13,877 bases of DNA from CAYUCY01 sp964443525. GTDB taxonomy: Bacteria; Pseudomonadota; Alphaproteobacteria; Caedimonadales; Caedimonadaceae. The notes beneath the pieces were generated by a model. That model saw only the letters and a program-made list of their open reading frames with translations. It did not search any database and was not told the origin of the DNA. Position 1 is the stretch's first letter. Each line of letters opens with the position of its first letter. Position numbers and translations under genes: made by a program. The stretch is from positions 1-13,877 of the forward strand of contig CAYUCY010000043.1 in NCBI GenBank assembly GCA_964443525.1, written 5' to 3'. This document shows, in pieces, positions 7,001 to 13,822 of this stretch.

Positions 7001-7570
7001 TTACTGAATCAGAAGTGTTTCAAAGAGAACGTCTTTAATTTTGATAGGTGCCGTAACCGTATTGGTCCGTTTTAAAAGCTCTTCTCGGAGTCTTTGGAGT
7101 CCTGCGGATCCTTCAATATCGTCCATCCGAAGTTCTCTTAAATACATCTGAAAAGCGTCTATAATTCTCGGTTTTACAAGATCAAGTGTTTTGACCGCTT
7201 CTGCATTCGGGATTTCGAATTTCACAACAATGCGTAGGAAAGAAGATTTCTTGCCGGATGGAACGAGATTGACCATCATCTCAGGAAGATTATAATAAAT
7301 GATCTGGTCGGGGAGCTTGGCTTCTTCTGCCTTATGTCCGATGCCGATCAGATGTTTCCCCGTCTCCGTCAAGAATAAAAAGACAGCAGCACCCGCAAGC
7401 AGAAGCGTCGGGATTCCTGCAAAGAGAAGAATTTTAAAGAGACTACCTGATTTCTTTTGGGCCTCTCCGTCACCTGCTTGCTCCCCCGTTTCATTGGGGG
7501 ATATCTCTCCCTCTTTTTTCTCAGGAGCCTCTTCGACTTTGGGATCTTTTTTTTCGGCTGTTTCCGCCAT
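7001..7570 (-). CDS. fliL: Flagellar basal body-associated protein FliL
   Basis: FliL is a single-pass inner-membrane protein that sits around the stator and supports torque and stator stability. The start at 7570 is favoured by GGGAGG six bases upstream; the frame runs on to an ATG at 7606 without a good site. From 7570 the product has 189 residues: a charged Glu/Lys-rich cytoplasmic tail (1-43), a membrane helix (44-67, LFKILLFAGIPTLLLAGAAV), and a periplasmic stomatin-like domain. That domain carries YYNLPEMMVNL, SFLRIVVKFEI, the conserved YLRELRMDDIEGSAGLQRLREEL and the family-typical end IKIKDVLFETLLIQ. It is the first gene of the leftward flagellar operon, divergent from flgF. Confidence 0.93.
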   Translation of the reverse strand: MAETAEKKDPKVEEAPEKKEGEISPNETGEQAGDGEAQKKSGSLFKILLFAGIPTLLLAGAAVFLFLTETGKHLIGIGHKAEEAKLPDQIIYYNLPEMMVNLVPSGKKSSFLRIVVKFEIPNAEAVKTLDLVKPRIIDAFQMYLRELRMDDIEGSAGLQRLREELLKRTNTVTAPIKIKDVLFETLLIQ

Positions 7571-7775
7571 TCTTTTCCTCCCTTGAATCTTTTTATCTTC
7601 CCTCATTTACAACGAATTTTAAAGAGAATTTTATTAAAGATTCGTAAAGAAAAGGAGTAAAGATCAGCTTTTTGAGAACCGTTTACATCATAAGTGCTTT
7701 ATAAAAAAGATGAAATTCGACTTGGCACATGATCTGCATCACGGAAAGGGAATAAAGAAAAAATAGGATTTGGAT
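7571..7775. promoter_or_regulatory. Divergent intergenic region between the two flagellar operons
   Basis: About 205 bases without a gene, separating fliL (minus) from flgF (plus). The right part holds a sigma-54 type promoter for flgF (7722-7739). For fliL I see only AT-rich stretches (for example TTTAATAAAAT on the minus strand, about 7627-7637) with no properly spaced -35/-10 pair and no second -24/-12 element. Confidence 0.5.
7722..7739 (+). promoter_or_regulatory. Sigma-54 (RpoN) -24/-12 promoter for flgFGAH
   Basis: The sequence TTGGCACATGATCTGCAT fits the RpoN pattern YTGGCAC-N5-TTGCW with one change in the -12 block (CTGC for TTGC). The invariant GG (7724-7725) and GC (7736-7737) are exactly 12 bases apart, as required. 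Transcription would begin near 7749, leaving a leader of about 27 bases before the flgF ATG at 7776. Confidence 0.75.
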
Positions 7776-8483
7776 ATGACCACCACACTGGAAATTGCCT
7801 TATCAAAACAAATCGCTCTTCAAAATGCTTTGAATGTGACGGCATTTAACGTGGCTAGCCAGGCAACCGCGGGTTTTCAAGGAGAAAATCTGTTATTTCA
7901 GGAATATCTTAGTGGAGATACTTCCTACGTAACGGATATTGCAACCATAAGGGATACGAGGTCGGGTCCCGCTATAGCGACACATGATCCATTCCACATG
8001 ATGATCTTCGGGCGGGGCTACTTCGCGGTTCAGACAAATGGAGGGATTAGATACACGAGAGCAGGTGTCTTTACCACTAATGAAAACGGGGACCTTATCA
8101 CACCTCTAGGTCATCAGGTCTTGGATACGGGGGGATCTCCGATTCATATTCCCCCTGATTCAACGAACATCATTCTCGGGCCCGATGGCACTCTCTCTAA
8201 TGACCAAGGTCAAATTGCGCAGGTCGGCGTTTATCAATTCGATCAGGAGCAGAACATGCACTATGACAATGATGGTTATTTGCAAACGGATCAGCCTCCG
8301 AGCGCGCCTTCTGACTATGTTCTGAAGCAAGGGATGTATGAGGGCTCAAACGTGAATAGCGTTGCCGCAACGACCGAGCTTGTACAAATTCTTCAAGCTT
8401 TTTCTCAAAACCAGAAAGTGATCGAAGAACAACTAAAACTGGAATCACAGTATACGCAACAAACAATTACAATTGCCGCTTAA
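7776..8483 (+). CDS. flgF: Flagellar proximal rod protein FlgF
   Basis: FlgF is one of the proximal rod subunits of the flagellar axle crossing the periplasm, exported by the flagellar type III system. The ATG at 7776 is chosen (AGGA seven bases upstream); a TTG two codons earlier is in frame but lacks spacing. The 235 residues show the rod/hook N-terminal helix with the NALNVTAFNVASQATAGFQG motif, the central FGRGYFAVQT...RYTRAGVFTTNENGDLITPLGHQVLD block shared by FlgE/F/G, and the C-terminal YEGSNVNSVAATTELVQILQAF helix. Eleven bases separate it from flgG. It is first in the rightward operon, behind the RpoN-type promoter. Confidence 0.95.
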   Translation: MTTTLEIALSKQIALQNALNVTAFNVASQATAGFQGENLLFQEYLSGDTSYVTDIATIRDTRSGPAIATHDPFHMMIFGRGYFAVQTNGGIRYTRAGVFTTNENGDLITPLGHQVLDTGGSPIHIPPDSTNIILGPDGTLSNDQGQIAQVGVYQFDQEQNMHYDNDGYLQTDQPPSAPSDYVLKQGMYEGSNVNSVAATTELVQILQAFSQNQKVIEEQLKLESQYTQQTITIAA

Positions 8484-8494
8484 GGGAGGAAAAA

Positions 8495-9292
8495 ATGACG
8501 GAAACCGCACTTGGAATTGCCGCAACCGGGATGTCGGCTCAGCAGCTTCGCTTAGAAGTTGAGGCTCATAACATCGCAAATATGAATACAGCCGCTTACC
8601 AAAGAAGGACGGCTCTATTCACAACAATGATGTATCAGGATATGAAGCGGGTGGGGACGATTTCCTCATCAATGGGAACCGTCATTCCAGCCGGTATTCA
8701 GATGGGAATGGGCGTGAAACCCGCGGGAGTGATCCGAAGCCTTGAGATGGGGAACAATATTCAATCAAATGATGCTTATCATATGGCAATTCAAGGAAAC
8801 GGGTATTTTCAGGTGGAGTTACCCTCGGGAAGTACGGCCTATACGAGAGCCGGACTCTTTACCACAAACGCGGAAGGTGTTCTTGTGACGCAAGAAGGGT
8901 ACACGGTTTTGCCCAATATTACGGTCCCACAAGGAACAGTTGACGTAACGATCAACACTCATGGTGAAGTTTTCGCAAAAGTTGACGGGCAAGAAGAACC
9001 GCAAAATCTAGGGACGATTGAGCTTGCAAACTTCATGAATCCTCAAGGATTGGAAGCCATCTCGGATAACCTCTTTTTAGAAACTCCCGGATCTGGAAAT
9101 GCAATTACGGGGACGCCCGGAGGAGAGGGTTTTGGAAAAATACTCCAACGTTGGTATGAGGGATCGAATACGAATGCGGTTACGGCCGTAACAGATTTGA
9201 TTACAACCCAAAGGGCCTTTGAGATGAATACGAAGTCTATGAAAACGGCCGAAGAGATGATGAGAGAACTCAAGAGTGTCGGAGCTGCCTGA
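8495..9292 (+). CDS. flgG: Flagellar distal rod protein FlgG
   Basis: FlgG builds the distal rod, the part enclosed by the P and L rings. The 265-residue product is near the usual length. It has the N-terminal motif VEAHNIANMNTAAYQRR, the central block GNGYFQVELPSGSTAYTRAG followed by LFTTNAEGVLVTQEGY, and the conserved C-terminal WYEGSNTNAVTAVTDLITTQ and RAFEMNTKSMKTAEEMM. A strong ribosome site (GGGAGG) precedes the ATG. Its TGA overlaps the flgA ATG by one base. N- and C-terminal helices are intact, so it should polymerise normally. Confidence 0.96.
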   Translation: MTETALGIAATGMSAQQLRLEVEAHNIANMNTAAYQRRTALFTTMMYQDMKRVGTISSSMGTVIPAGIQMGMGVKPAGVIRSLEMGNNIQSNDAYHMAIQGNGYFQVELPSGSTAYTRAGLFTTNAEGVLVTQEGYTVLPNITVPQGTVDVTINTHGEVFAKVDGQEEPQNLGTIELANFMNPQGLEAISDNLFLETPGSGNAITGTPGGEGFGKILQRWYEGSNTNAVTAVTDLITTQRAFEMNTKSMKTAEEMMRELKSVGAA

Positions 9293-10083
9293 TGAAGAGA
9301 TTTTATAAACTCCTCCTTCTTTTGATCTTTTCTGGCCTTTCCGTGTTTTCTTGGGCACAGGAGCCGGAAGTCGCAAACCCTTTTGATCATCCTCAAAAAA
9401 TTGAACAGCAAGCTATTGAGGAAGAGATCAAGACGATTCTCGAGAATGAAGTCGGGTCAGATTTTGAGGCCAGATTGACACAGCATCCTTTTCCTCTTGA
9501 AGTTGTGGCGGATCGGGAAGTGCACTACAAAATGGAAGATCTTCATGTGAATCCTCAAAAGACCAGATTTTCAGCTTCTCTCGTCTTTGAAGACTACGAT
9601 GTGAAGCCCATCAAATTGGGAGGGTCTTTAACCGTCATGACAAAAGTTCCCGCCTTAACGCGTGTTATTAACCCGAGGGAAAAGATCGGGGAGTCCGATA
9701 TTGAATGGATCACGATTCCAGCGCGACGTATTACGAAATCTTCTATTACAGAGGAAGAGCAGCTGATCGGTGCCGAGCCCAGAAATACTCCTTTAAAGCC
9801 GGGCGTCTTACTGCGCATGACGGACCTCAAAAGATCTCGTGCCGTTCAAAAAGGGCAAATAGTTCAAGTGAGTTTGACTCATCCAAAAATGTCTTTGGAC
9901 TTAAAGGCAAAAACACTTGAGGACGGCGATATCGGGCAGATCATGCAGATTCTTCGGAATCGTCCGAGAGATTTNNNNNNNNNNCAGATCATCAAGCTAA
10001 ACAACTTAGACAGTAATAAGACCTTTCATGCAAAAGTCTTGGAGGCTGGTCGTGCGGTCATAGAGATTAATGAAACTCAATAG
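9292..10083 (+). CDS. flgA: Flagellar P-ring chaperone FlgA (contains assembly gap)
   Basis: FlgA is a periplasmic chaperone for P-ring (FlgI) assembly. The 263-residue frame (including four unknown residues) starts with a signal peptide (MKRFYKLLLLLIFSGLSVFS, cut near SWAQ). It contains the SAF-type region (RVINPREKIGESDIEW, LKPGVLLRMTDLKRSRAVQK) and ends with the family-typical LKAKTLEDGDIGQI...IKLNNLDSNKTF. Between GDIGQI and IKLNN lie 16 codons not expected in FlgA, part of them the ten N at 9975-9984. If the gap is truly ten bases the frame is open, and without these 48 bases the text reads as normal FlgA. The inserted part is thus either a small element or a contig-end artefact. The start overlaps flgG; the stop is followed directly by the flgH ribosome site. 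Confidence 0.88.
   Translation: MKRFYKLLLLLIFSGLSVFSWAQEPEVANPFDHPQKIEQQAIEEEIKTILENEVGSDFEARLTQHPFPLEVVADREVHYKMEDLHVNPQKTRFSASLVFEDYDVKPIKLGGSLTVMTKVPALTRVINPREKIGESDIEWITIPARRITKSSITEEEQLIGAEPRNTPLKPGVLLRMTDLKRSRAVQKGQIVQVSLTHPKMSLDLKAKTLEDGDIGQIMQILRNRPRDXXXXQIIKLNNLDSNKTFHAKVLEAGRAVIEINETQ
9947..9974 (+). repeat. Hairpin ending at the assembly gap
   Basis: AGATTCTTCGGA (9947-9958) and TCCGAGAGATTT (9963-9974) form a stem-loop with an ATCG loop: five perfect inner pairs (TCGGA/TCCGA), then mixed Watson-Crick and G-U pairs with one C-A mismatch. It stops exactly where the N run begins. Confidence 0.45.
9975..9984. other. Assembly gap (ten N)
   Basis: Ten undetermined bases inside flgA. 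A round number such as ten is often a placeholder for a gap of unknown or negative length, so the true distance may differ. Confidence 0.99.
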
Positions 10084-10094
10084 GGGGAGGCTTT

Positions 10095-10829
10095 ATGTAT
10101 TTTTATCGTAAAGTAATGATGGCGGCACTTTTGGGAGCAACGGCTCTTTCAGGATGTCGGACAGTGGATCGGTTGGCGCAAGTAGGCAATCTCCCACCGC
10201 TTTCTCATATTCAGAACCCCCATGCAAGCCGAACTTATCAGCCTGTCACGATGCCTATGCCCGAACCCGAGGTGCCCGAAAAACGGATGAATTCTCTTTG
10301 GAGGTCCGGGTCTCGGACATTTTTTAAAGATCAGCGGGCCAGTCGGGTGGGCGACATTTTAACGGTTGTGGTGTCGGCATCCGATAGTGCGTCCGTTTCA
10401 AATGAGTCGAAAAGAGATCGAGATTCGAAGGAAAGCCTCTCGCTTGCAAATTTTATCGGGATAGAAACAAATTTTGAAAGCGTTGATCCGAAGAAATTAA
10501 TTGAAGCCCAGTCAAAGCCCTCTCATCAAGGGAAAGGCAGCATTTCTCGCAAGGAAGAGGTAACAGCAAAAGTAGCCGCAACCGTCATTCAAATTTTGCC
10601 AAACGGCAACATGGTCGTCTCAGGTCGTCAGGAAATGCGTATTAATTATGAAGTGAGAGACCTTCATATCACAGGTATCGTGAGGCCTGAGGATATCAAT
10701 TCGGACAATACGATCTCTTTGGATAAAATTGCGGAGGCAAGAGTGTCTTATGGCGGACGCGGGACGCTGGACGACGTTCAGCAACCTCCCTACGGGATGC
10801 AAGTTCTGGATGCAATATCTCCGCTATAG
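10095..10829 (+). CDS. flgH: Flagellar L-ring lipoprotein FlgH
   Basis: FlgH forms the L ring, the outer-membrane bushing around the rod. The 244-residue product has a lipoprotein signal with lipobox LSGC (Cys21), so it needs Lgt, LspA and Lnt, the last encoded at the left edge of this window. The mature protein shows the FlgH core: SLWRSGSRTFFKDQRASRVG, DILTVVVSASDSASVSNES, GKGSISRKEEVTAKVAATV, LPNGNMVVSGRQEMRIN and the C-terminal RPEDINSDNTISLDKIAEAR followed by VSYGGRG. The ribosome site GGGGAGG starts directly after the flgA stop. It is the last gene of this operon: flgI is not next, and the neighbouring gene is convergent with only ten bases between stops. Confidence 0.95.
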   Translation: MYFYRKVMMAALLGATALSGCRTVDRLAQVGNLPPLSHIQNPHASRTYQPVTMPMPEPEVPEKRMNSLWRSGSRTFFKDQRASRVGDILTVVVSASDSASVSNESKRDRDSKESLSLANFIGIETNFESVDPKKLIEAQSKPSHQGKGSISRKEEVTAKVAATVIQILPNGNMVVSGRQEMRINYEVRDLHITGIVRPEDINSDNTISLDKIAEARVSYGGRGTLDDVQQPPYGMQVLDAISPL

Positions 10830-10839
10830 CGTATTTCTG

Positions 10840-12060
10840 CTATTCATCTAGAGCAGTTTCGATCTGAATTTTTCCAGTAAGAGTACGATGAACGGGGCAC
10901 TTATTTGCAATTTTTAAAAGGGACTCCCTGTTTTCAGGAGTCAGAGCGCCTTCGAGCATAATATTCCTTTCAATCAGATCGATTTGCTGAGGAGTGCCCT
11001 CACATCCTTCGCAATCCTCCACATGCTTCTTGGAGTGTCGAAGTCGAACCGTCGTTTTTGTTAAAGAGATCCCTTTAAGGTCCGCATACATTCGAAGGGT
11101 CATGGAAGTGCAAGCCCCCAAGCCTGCCAAGAGAAAGTCATAAGGCGAGAGACCTATGTCAAGGCCTCCCGGGGCGGAGGTGGGCTCATCCGCTTTTAAG
11201 GCGTGGCGACCTACAAAGACGTCTTGAACGTATTTGCCTTCTCCTGTTTCTTGAACGATGACACGTCCTTCCGTGTCCTGGGGCTGTAGCTTCGGTGCTT
11301 CTTTTAAATAGTGGCTCGCCCAGGCGTTGATCAAACCTGCAATATACGTCGCATCTTCCGGCTTTGTGATTAAATGATCGATCTGATCCAGGCTAACGAA
11401 GCTTTTCGGGTGACGGGCCTGATCAAAGATGTACGCGGCATTTTTGATATGAACCGTCTCATCTAGGGGAGAGTGTAAAACGAGAAGAGCTGCGTTTAAG
11501 TTTCTTAAGATATCGTCCATATTATACTTTTCGAGCTCGTCAAAGAAATGTTGTTGGATCTTAAACGTGCGACCGGCAATTGAAATATCCGCTTCTCCTT
11601 TCCAGAGAATTTCCTCCCTTTTTTCTTTAAAATGATGGGTTACATGGTGTGGGTGGCAAGGAGAGTTTAAAGTTACGACAGCTTTTATTGACCCAAGCCG
11701 TGAACAAGCAACAAGAGCGGCCGCTCCCCCCAAACTATGCCCCATGAGGAGTTGAGGCGCCTCGTAAATATCTGTGAGAAAGCGCGCGGCCTCCAATATA
11801 TCCTCAACATTTGTTGCGAAGTTGGTTGCAGAGAAGTCACCTGAACTGCTGCCGAGCCCCGCAAAATCAAATCGCAGGACGGCTATGCCCATCCCTGCAA
11901 GGGCCTGAGAAATTCGTTTTGTTGCATGAAATTCTTTCGAGCAGGTAAAGCAGTGGGCAAAGATCGCAAAAGCTCTCGGATAAGGGGGAAGGTCGAGGCG
12001 CCCATCCAGCGTTACACCATGGTGTCCTTGAAATTTAATGATTTCTGTTTTGTAGGGCAT
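10840..12060 (-). CDS. Alpha/beta hydrolase-OsmC domain fusion protein
   Basis: A 406-residue cytoplasmic fusion. Residues about 1-255 are an alpha/beta hydrolase: oxyanion-side segment AIFAHCFTCSKEF, RFDFAGLGSSSG, nucleophile elbow GHSLGG (Ser109), and likely acid and base Asp200 (HSPLDETV) and His229 (QIDHLI). Residues about 262-406 are an OsmC/Ohr-like domain with the two redox cysteines Cys317 (LAGLGACTSMTLRMYA) and Cys388 (NKCPVHRTL). OsmC domains reduce organic hydroperoxides with such a Cys pair. The same two-domain fusion is known in other bacteria, but its substrate is not known to me. An extra CEGC at 350-353 in the OsmC part could bind metal or form a disulfide. It begins 19 bases after the secreted coiled-coil gene, with AGGA rather far (13 bases) from the ATG; the two may be co-transcribed. 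Confidence 0.88.
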   Translation of the reverse strand: MPYKTEIIKFQGHHGVTLDGRLDLPPYPRAFAIFAHCFTCSKEFHATKRISQALAGMGIAVLRFDFAGLGSSSGDFSATNFATNVEDILEAARFLTDIYEAPQLLMGHSLGGAAALVACSRLGSIKAVVTLNSPCHPHHVTHHFKEKREEILWKGEADISIAGRTFKIQQHFFDELEKYNMDDILRNLNAALLVLHSPLDETVHIKNAAYIFDQARHPKSFVSLDQIDHLITKPEDATYIAGLINAWASHYLKEAPKLQPQDTEGRVIVQETGEGKYVQDVFVGRHALKADEPTSAPGGLDIGLSPYDFLLAGLGACTSMTLRMYADLKGISLTKTTVRLRHSKKHVEDCEGCEGTPQQIDLIERNIMLEGALTPENRESLLKIANKCPVHRTLTGKIQIETALDE

Positions 12061-12079
12061 TTTCTTTTTTATTTCCTTA

Positions 12080-13168
12080 CTAAGGTGTCAACAGCTTTCG
12101 GCACATTTCTTTAATTTGTTCTCGATCTTCATCGAAAAGAGGCTGGCCGTTAAAGTAAAGACGATTGTCCTTTAAATTAAAAGTAAATTCTCCTATCTCT
12201 GCGTAGTCCAGGTAACTTTGAGATTTCATATTTAATTGTTCCAGTTGAGAGGTAATGTTGGCAAGGTTTTTTTGGAGGGAGGGAATACTTTCAGTTGCTG
12301 TAGCAGTAATCTGATGAGCGGAAAAAGCTTGTTGGACCTGCTGTAAAAAGGTACCGACTTCCTGAAATTTTGATTTCAAGGCATCTTCTTGCGCTTCCCT
12401 CTGGTGCAGGGTTTTTTCAAACAAGGTTTTTGTATCTTGATAGATTTCCGCCGTCCGCTCCAATGAGGCGGTGCTCATGGTTGTATTCGATTGAGCGGAT
12501 TGGGTTGATTGCGCAGCGGCATCCCGTAAAGTATAATTTTTCTCTAAAATCAATGGATCTTCCTCATAAGGATTAAATTGTTTCTTGAGAATTGACAGGC
12601 CTTGGTTCAATTTTTCCTGATCAGAGCTCAATCGGGAGGGTTGTTCAGAAAGGATCGTCAATCCTTCTTTCAGTTTGGTCAAGCTTTCGTCAAAAAGAGT
12701 ATCAATTTTTTGTGAGTCGGGGAGGGGCTGGGCAACTTCATTTGTGATTTGTGTTAATCTGTTTAGGGCGTCCGAATTACGGGCGCTGATATCTCTAATC
12801 CCGGTTCTTAAAATCTCATCAGTCGCTGTGCGTTCTTGAAGAATGTTCTCAAGTTCTTGATGGTTTTTACGGGTTACTTCTTGAGGGGTTCTAAAATATT
12901 TTTTGAGATCAAATCGAATCGGGATTCTGATGACTTTGGGAACTTGAACTTTAAGGCCGTCTTCCAAGTCTGCTGAAGTCACAGGTTTTCCTTTAACATC
13001 AACTCCGGGCTTATATGCTACATCCGAGGAAAGATCTTCCTGAATCAGACGAAGGCAATCCGATTTTTTCAGAGTAAAGGCCTCTCCTTGATTTTGAGAA
13101 AAAAGAAGGTTAGGAAAGAGTGCCAAGTAGAGCAAAATTTTGGTCTTATTGAATATCACGGCTGACAT
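12080..13168 (-). CDS. Secreted or periplasmic coiled-coil protein, unknown function
   Basis: No firm family match. The 362 residues begin with a likely Sec signal peptide (KTKILLYLALFPNLLFSQ). An N-terminal module follows (about 35-92: DCLRLI, then AYKPGVDVKGKPVTSADLED and VPKVIRIPIRFDL), then a long helical, Gln/Glu/Ser-rich region (about 97-320), and a short C-terminal module (about 325-344: GEFTFNLKDNRLYFNGQPL). The two end modules resemble, from memory, a small conserved alphaproteobacterial periplasmic protein in which they lie close together; here a coiled-coil segment of over 200 residues separates them. Inside the helix, KLKEGLTILSEQ (166-177) and KLNQGLSILKKQ (186-197) look like a duplicated unit. 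The ATG at 13168 lacks a strong ribosome site. It is divergent from the secreted protein at 13283. Confidence 0.7.
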   Translation of the reverse strand: MSAVIFNKTKILLYLALFPNLLFSQNQGEAFTLKKSDCLRLIQEDLSSDVAYKPGVDVKGKPVTSADLEDGLKVQVPKVIRIPIRFDLKKYFRTPQEVTRKNHQELENILQERTATDEILRTGIRDISARNSDALNRLTQITNEVAQPLPDSQKIDTLFDESLTKLKEGLTILSEQPSRLSSDQEKLNQGLSILKKQFNPYEEDPLILEKNYTLRDAAAQSTQSAQSNTTMSTASLERTAEIYQDTKTLFEKTLHQREAQEDALKSKFQEVGTFLQQVQQAFSAHQITATATESIPSLQKNLANITSQLEQLNMKSQSYLDYAEIGEFTFNLKDNRLYFNGQPLFDEDREQIKEMCRKLLTP

Positions 13169-13257
13169 GATCCAAAAAAAATATGCTATTTATTATTTGG
13201 TAAACTTTATAAAAAATACCTTAATAAAAAATTAAAAAATAAATTATCGGAGGCCCT
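13169..13257. promoter_or_regulatory. AT-rich divergent promoter region
   Basis: An 89-base gap, almost entirely A/T between 13172 and 13247, separating two divergent secreted-protein genes. For the plus strand TTGGTA (13197-13202) and TTAATA (13221-13226) are 18 bases apart and could form a weak -35/-10 pair. I see no clear pair on the minus strand. Confidence 0.35.
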
Positions 13258-13285
13258 ATGAAAAAAAAATCTTTTTTATTCAATG
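13248..13285 (+). other. Ribosome site, start codon and A9 tract that breaks the frame
   Basis: CGGAGG (13248-13253) lies four bases before ATG at 13258, followed by nine A (13261-13269). Read as given, this ATG yields only 20 codons ending at TGA (13318-13320). With one A fewer it reads MKKNLFYSMLISISISAF and runs on into the 13283 frame as a normal signal peptide. The ATG at 13283 has no ribosome site of its own. Confidence 0.7.
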
Positions 13286-13822
13286 CTTATTTCTATTTCG
13301 ATAAGCGCTTTTTCCCTTGACGGCATAGCAAGTCAAAATCCTGAAGAGAAAGAAGCTTCGACCAGTTGGGTCTCATGGCAAATTTGGCCTTTTGCAGGAA
13401 TGAGTAACACGAGTCAATCGTCTCAGGAAGTTCAAAAGCTCAATCTCCAAAGATCGGAAGGAGAAGAAGAGAAGAAAATTCCTACGGGTGAACAAGACTT
13501 ATTTAAATCCTTTGTCATGGTCCCAAATCACGATCTCTCAACCGAAGAAGGTCAACAAAGGGAAAGGAGCCCTGATAAGTTAGACGTTGGGATCCCCGAA
13601 AAAGGCGCAGATGAAGAAGAAGGCAGCAGAGATAATCGCTTGCCCATTGATCCGCTTCTTTCTATATCTTCTATAGGGTCTATAGGAGAGGAAGGGGAAG
13701 GGGGATCTTCGAAGAGTCGAGAAGAAGAGGACTCAATCGGATCAAATAGCGACGAAAAAAATACTGAAGAGGAGCGACTTCCCTCGGAAGCGAGTAGAGA
13801 TGCAGGGGTAGTTTGCGGCTGA
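13283..13822 (+). CDS. Secreted acidic protein with Trp-Pro-Phe motif, frame-disrupted at its start
   Basis: Unknown family. As read, the open frame starts at an ATG (13283) without a ribosome site and has 179 residues. The natural start is almost surely ATG 13258, one base out of frame because of the A9 run; corrected, the protein gains eight residues and a complete signal peptide, cut near GIAS-QNPEE. After it comes SWVSWQIWPFAG, then a Ser/Glu/Lys/Asp-rich, probably disordered chain with SISSIGSIG encoded by three 9-base units, ending in EASRDAGVVCG. The layout (signal peptide ending ASQ, a Trp/Pro/Phe motif, acidic low-complexity body) matches the protein at 3602-4459. The gene is divergent from the coiled-coil secreted protein. 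It could be phase-variable, expressed by slippage, or a recent pseudogene; a consensus error cannot be excluded. The remaining 13823-13877 shows no feature. Confidence 0.6.
   Translation: MLISISISAFSLDGIASQNPEEKEASTSWVSWQIWPFAGMSNTSQSSQEVQKLNLQRSEGEEEKKIPTGEQDLFKSFVMVPNHDLSTEEGQQRERSPDKLDVGIPEKGADEEEGSRDNRLPIDPLLSISSIGSIGEEGEGGSSKSREEEDSIGSNSDEKNTEEERLPSEASRDAGVVCG
13661..13687 (+). repeat. In-frame 9-bp tandem repeat, three units
   Basis: TCTATATCT, TCTATAGGG and TCTATAGGA follow each other without a gap and encode Ser-Ile-Ser, Ser-Ile-Gly, Ser-Ile-Gly. As the unit is a multiple of three, copy-number change would alter length without breaking the frame. Confidence 0.7.

Larger units (their letters stand above)
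9937..9992 (+). repeat. 8-bp direct repeat bounding an apparent in-frame insertion in flgA
   Basis: CAGATCAT occurs at 9937-9944 and again at 9985-9992, 48 bases apart (16 codons, if the N run is true to length). Joining the two copies restores GDIGQI-IKLNN, the expected FlgA reading. The pattern suits a small insertion with a target duplication, or two overlapping contig ends that were not merged. Confidence 0.55.

Noticed and set aside
8186..8200. TGGCAC inside flgF as a second sigma-54 site
   Set aside because: There is no GC pair at the required 12-base distance, and it lies within a coding region.
9043..9411. Antisense frame of 122 codons across the flgG-flgA junction
   Set aside because: It lies over two well-supported flagellar genes and has no recognisable domain or signal.
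10822..10831. Perfect palindrome CGCTATAGCG over the flgH stop
   Set aside because: It has no loop and no T-tract, so it cannot act as a normal terminator; ten bases is within chance. The convergent flgH and hydrolase genes have no visible terminator between them.
10084..10840. Absence of flgI after flgH as a sign of gene loss
   Set aside because: In alphaproteobacteria flgI is commonly in another cluster, so its absence here carries little information.
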